Origin: Bacillota bacterium
GTDB taxonomy: Bacteria; Bacillota; Clostridia; Oscillospirales; Acutalibacteraceae
DNA: 6,254 nucleotides
Direction of reading: 5' to 3'
Assembly (NCBI GenBank): GCA_030705695.1
Contig: JAUZPX010000106.1
Location: 1-6,254, forward strand
Shown one piece after another: positions 3,501 to 6,254 of the stretch (position 1 is its first letter; each line of letters starts with the position of its first letter). The position numbers and the translations under genes were made by a program. The notes beneath the pieces were generated by a model, which did no database searches, was not told where the DNA came from, and saw only the letters and a program-made list of their open reading frames with translations.

Positions 3501-6254
3501 GCAAGTATTCCTACTGATGTTATAACTTTTCCCGACCAAAATCTTTTTAATGCACTTGTAAAAAGCGGTGTTGACAGTAACAACGACGGCTATATAACAA
3601 AATCTGAAATGGCATCACAAACTATGCTATACTATCTGAATAATTCCAACATTACAAATCTTTCCGGAATGGAATATGCCACAAATTTGCTTTGTCTGTA
3701 TCTGCCTAATAATAATATCACCGACTTAACTCCAATTTTAGGCCTTACAAAACTGCAGCAACTTGACTTATCCGGCAATACGACACTGAACAAAACTGCT
3801 TCTTTTGCAAAACTTATAGGCCTTCAAACTCTTTATCTAAACAATGATAATATTACTGATATTTCGCAGTTTCAATTTCCGAATGTTCCTTTTAATCTCT
3901 GCCTAAACGGAGATAACATTTCTGATGTATCATCTTTGGCTCAATATGATAAGATAGCTGAAATTGACCTAACAAATAATGCAAAATTAAAGGATGTCAG
4001 TGCATTAGCAAATTTGAAAAACTTACAGTTTCTCAACCTAGCAAATTGCAATGTTACCAGTATAAATTTTGACAGCAGACTTGCTAATCTACAACAATTA
4101 TTATTAGATCACAATTCCAGCTTAACCGATGTAACTTTAACTGGTTTATCTTCCTTAAACAGAATTGATCTCGGAATGTCAGAAAATCTTAAAACTCTTT
4201 CATTATCCGGACTAACAAGTTTAACAAATATAAACATTATATCTCAGCCTAATCTTCAACAGCTTAATTTTGGCTCCGGAAACGGACTTACTGATTTAAC
4301 CATTACTGGTAACAACAGTCTAAGCAATATAAATACTTTATCAACACTCACAAAACTCAACAACTTAGATATTGAGGGATTAAGTAAACTTTCTGATATT
4401 TCTTCTTTTGGAAATGTTAATCAGCTTGCTACAATGAAACTAATTGATTGTCCTCTTGTTACTGATATTTCTCCTCTTTCGAAATTAACAAAACTAACTC
4501 ATTTGGAATTGACTGGTGACAGTGGCATAAAAGATGTTTCATGTATTCAAAACATGAATAATTTATCTTATTTGACACTACTTGAATCTGGTGTTTCCTT
4601 ACCGGATCAAATTGCTTTGCTAAGATACAGCGATATTGACCTTAATGTAGGAGTAACTTATGAAATTGCACAAAAACTGAAGGGCTTACTTGACGGTAAT
4701 TTCCCTTCCTTGACGCCTCAGAATCCGCTTTCAAGCTATACTCTCACGAGCAGTGACACGAGTATTGCAACTGTTCAAAAAAATTATGATTATCCTATGT
4801 CTGATTATCTTGATACCGTAACGGGAATATCACCTGGTACAGTAACAATTACACTACATTTTAATGGTACGACTGCAACAAAATCTTTTAATGTTACTGT
4901 TCATGCAATCAATCCGGCCAATCCGGATCAACCGCTTGGCACAATTCCAGCACAACAGCCGCTTTTCAACCCAACAACAGGAACCCCTAATTTATTCCTT
5001 CAATGCGGAAACTTATGGCAAAATACTAGTCAGAATCCAAATGCTCCTCAGTTGCTTGCTACAAATGTAAAAAGTTTTCTGTTTGATTCTAATTATGAAG
5101 GTTGTTATACTTTTGATGATCAAATGAAAAACAGTTATCAACTCATATTGGATAACAACAACATGTTATGGAAAAACACATGGAAAAACACAAGAAAAAT
5201 TTCCGACAATGTGGTAAAATACGACGGTCATTACGCACTTACTTCAAATGGTACATTGATTGATCTTTATACCGCCACCGCCCCTCAGTCAGACGTTAAA
5301 GACTTTGCGCGAATTTCTGACTGTTATAACACCAATATTGGAACTATCATTTTGAAAACAGACAATACATTATGGCAAAGAGCCGATGTGACTTCGCAAA
5401 AAACCACAAATGCGTTTGTTAAAATAGCAGATAACGTCTCAAAGATTGATAAAAATACATATTTAACAAATAGCGGTTCGTTTTATTACATAATGTATCA
5501 ATATAAATACTTAAATTCATATCCACCCACTTCCTGTTCCATTACAACTCCGCAAAAAATTGCGGACAATGTAGCACAATACAATGGAATCAATTACATC
5601 ACAACAAATAATGAATATTGGATTTATAACGTATATAACAACTCATATGGTAATATTTCAATTACGTCACCATCTAAACAAGCTGATAATGTTGCAAACT
5701 TCCGTGATGGATATTTAATTAAAACCGACGGCTCTACTTATAATATAAATAATATAAAAGTCCTTGACACAACTATCAAGGCTGCCCACGGCAATAGCTA
5801 TGCAGACTCTTCAAACAATGTTTGGCTCTTTGATAGTATTACGTCTGCCGGAGTAAAAAATCTTAGAAAAGTCGGCACTGACTTCGGTTCATATTCAAAT
5901 AACGGGTCATATGCAGACAACGGATATTTCGATAGCAAAGGAAATTATGTCAGTTTTCCATCAACTAATTCTTCAAATTCTACGTTGTATATTTCAGGTA
6001 CTCCGATTCTGACAAATATCGTTAATGTTCGCATGCCGTTTGTAACTAGAACTGACGGATCAATTTGGAGAATTAACACTGTCCAAAGTCAATATGGAAC
6101 AGTATATGTCCCAACTTTATATTTAAGTAATATAGCCCCAAATACAAATAAAACGGCTCTCCTAACGGAGCTTAGCCAAGCAAATTACTATTTATCTGAC
6201 ACAAATAAAAATATTACTTACTCAAAGGCTTCTTTAGCTAATTTGGATACCGCC
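3411..6254 (+). CDS. Secreted LRR / Ig-like / RCC1-like propeller protein (3' partial)
   Basis: The frame stays open for 948 codons from the ATG at 3411 to the window edge. Residues 1-30 are a signal peptide: charged start (KHKK), hydrophobic core at 10-26, and cleavage expected after A28-Y29-A30. Asp55-Ser-Asn-Asn-Asp59-Gly to Glu66 is an EF-hand/dockerin-like calcium loop, in a FPDQNLFNAL...DGYIT context typical of clostridial LRR proteins. About 14-15 leucine-rich repeats of 20-23 residues fill 71-404, internalin-like in form (NNLxxLxLxxNxITDISxLxxL). Residues 405-498 hold a Big_2-like Ig domain (SSDTSIATV at 447-455, VTGISPGTVTI at 470-480). A Pro-rich linker (499-526) leads to degenerate RCC1-like blades from 527 onward. 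The protein is probably exported and binds protein or glycan ligands at the cell surface. No anchor is visible because the C-terminus is missing. Asn, Thr and Ser are abundant and the DNA is more AT-rich than the synthetase gene. The ligand is unknown. Confidence 0.9.
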   Translation, partial: MKVFSKHKKILSFLLVCLISFLSLPLSAYAASIPTDVITFPDQNLFNALVKSGVDSNNDGYITKSEMASQTMLYYLNNSNITNLSGMEYATNLLCLYLPNNNITDLTPILGLTKLQQLDLSGNTTLNKTASFAKLIGLQTLYLNNDNITDISQFQFPNVPFNLCLNGDNISDVSSLAQYDKIAEIDLTNNAKLKDVSALANLKNLQFLNLANCNVTSINFDSRLANLQQLLLDHNSSLTDVTLTGLSSLNRIDLGMSENLKTLSLSGLTSLTNINIISQPNLQQLNFGSGNGLTDLTITGNNSLSNINTLSTLTKLNNLDIEGLSKLSDISSFGNVNQLATMKLIDCPLVTDISPLSKLTKLTHLELTGDSGIKDVSCIQNMNNLSYLTLLESGVSLPDQIALLRYSDIDLNVGVTYEIAQKLKGLLDGNFPSLTPQNPLSSYTLTSSDTSIATVQKNYDYPMSDYLDTVTGISPGTVTITLHFNGTTATKSFNVTVHAINPANPDQPLGTIPAQQPLFNPTTGTPNLFLQCGNLWQNTSQNPNAPQLLATNVKSFLFDSNYEGCYTFDDQMKNSYQLILDNNNMLWKNTWKNTRKISDNVVKYDGHYALTSNGTLIDLYTATAPQSDVKDFARISDCYNTNIGTIILKTDNTLWQRADVTSQKTTNAFVKIADNVSKIDKNTYLTNSGSFYYIMYQYKYLNSYPPTSCSITTPQKIADNVAQYNGINYITTNNEYWIYNVYNNSYGNISITSPSKQADNVANFRDGYLIKTDGSTYNINNIKVLDTTIKAAHGNSYADSSNNVWLFDSITSAGVKNLRKVGTDFGSYSNNGSYADNGYFDSKGNYVSFPSTNSSNSTLYISGTPILTNIVNVRMPFVTRTDGSIWRINTVQSQYGTVYVPTLYLSNIAPNTNKTALLTELSQANYYLSDTNKNITYSKASLANLDTA
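3621..4622 (+). repeat. Leucine-rich repeat array (protein level, about 14-15 units)
   Basis: Residues 71-404. Examples of unit cores are LYLPNNNITDL (96-106), LQQLDLSGN (115-123), LYLNNDNITDI (141-151) and LCLNGDNISDV (163-173). Later units have a longer loop of the form LSKLSDIS or SGIKDVS. Consensus leucines are often replaced by Ile, Val or Met, but the 20-23 residue period holds. The units differ at the DNA level, so the array is old, not freshly expanded. Confidence 0.85.
4989..6254 (+). repeat. Degenerate RCC1-like beta-propeller blade array (protein level)
   Basis: Residues 527-948. The recurring pattern is an x-I-A-D-N-V core, then a Tyr/Leu-rich strand, then x-T-x-(D/N)-G-x-x-(Y/W). 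Clear copies are KISDNV (596-601), KIADNV (671-676 and 716-721) and QADNV (757-761). The second half of the pattern recurs as LILDNNNMLWKN (578-589), IILKTDNTLWQ (646-656), LIKTDGSTY (769-777) and VTRTDGSIW (878-886). In RCC1-like bacterial proteins these correspond to the 'DNV...LKTDGTLWAWG' blade, but here the terminal Gly is usually lost. About ten blades can be counted before the edge. Family assignment is by motif reading, not by profile search. Confidence 0.6.
5169..5192 (+). repeat. Perfect 12-bp tandem duplication within the LRR/propeller gene
   Basis: TGGAAAAACACA occurs at 5169-5180 and again at 5181-5192 without a mismatch, coding WKNT twice (residues 587-594). The copy is in frame. 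The A5 runs make replication slippage a likely origin. Confidence 0.9.

Noticed and set aside
3573..3608. Cellulosomal dockerin
   Set aside because: A dockerin needs two calcium loops with paired helices, usually at the C-terminus; only one loop is present, at the N-terminal cap of an LRR array.
4864..5070. 68-codon plus-strand frame inside the LRR gene
   Set aside because: It is out of frame with the 948-codon open frame that carries LRR, Ig-like and blade motifs on both sides of it, and no plausible start signal was recognised.
3411..6254. Non-coding or repeat-only explanation for the long region after 3410
   Set aside because: Although no closed frame is listed by a stop-to-stop criterion within the window, one frame is open for 948 codons in AT-rich DNA, starts behind a ribosome site with a signal peptide, and carries ordered domains.
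1..6254. Defence system, toxin-antitoxin pair, CRISPR array, phage or transposon
   Set aside because: No nuclease, methylase, reverse transcriptase, integrase, transposase, paired small toxin/antitoxin genes, terminal inverted repeats or regularly spaced DNA repeats were found on either strand.

Overview
The window reads as chromosomal DNA of a low-GC Gram-positive bacterium (Bacillota, probably an anaerobic clostridial or gut-type lineage). The evidence is strong AGGAGG-type ribosome sites, sigma-A promoters with exact TATAAT boxes at 17-bp spacing, short hairpin-plus-T-run terminators, AT-rich coding sequence, and a secreted leucine-rich-repeat protein of the kind common in gut Clostridia. 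This placement is an inference. No rRNA, tRNA, CRISPR array, insertion sequence or phage gene was seen. Every gene I can support lies on the + strand.

Layout. (1) 1-152 is the 3' end of a gene whose last 49 residues look like a beta-rich, probably extracellular domain; a terminator follows at 169-199. (2) 246-2909 is one transcription unit: a sigma-A promoter, a 556-residue AMP-forming acyl-CoA synthetase (309-1979), an intercistronic GC hairpin, a 270-residue TIM-barrel sugar phosphate isomerase/epimerase-like protein (2043-2855), and a terminator at 2880-2909. (3) 2939-3302 is a single-gene unit for a 72-residue protein with a four-cysteine zinc ribbon and one C-terminal membrane helix, with its own promoter and terminator. 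(4) From 3347 to the window edge there is a near-consensus promoter and a 948-codon reading frame that is still open at 6254. It encodes a secreted protein with a signal peptide, an EF-hand/dockerin-like calcium loop, about 14-15 leucine-rich repeats, a Big_2-like Ig domain and a long array of degenerate RCC1-like beta-propeller blades. This is the largest gene in the window, although it has no stop codon inside it.

How the genes relate. The acyl-CoA synthetase and the isomerase-like protein probably serve one catabolic or modification pathway, because they share a promoter and are followed by a single terminator, but their substrates cannot be read from the sequence. The zinc-ribbon protein and the LRR protein are separate units. 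The LRR protein is probably a surface or secreted binding protein; its anchor, if any, lies beyond the window.

I found no convincing new multi-gene system. The most unusual items are the domain combination and blade count of the LRR/propeller protein, a perfect 12-bp in-frame tandem duplication inside it, the ligase/isomerase pairing, and the GC hairpin just ahead of the isomerase ribosome site.
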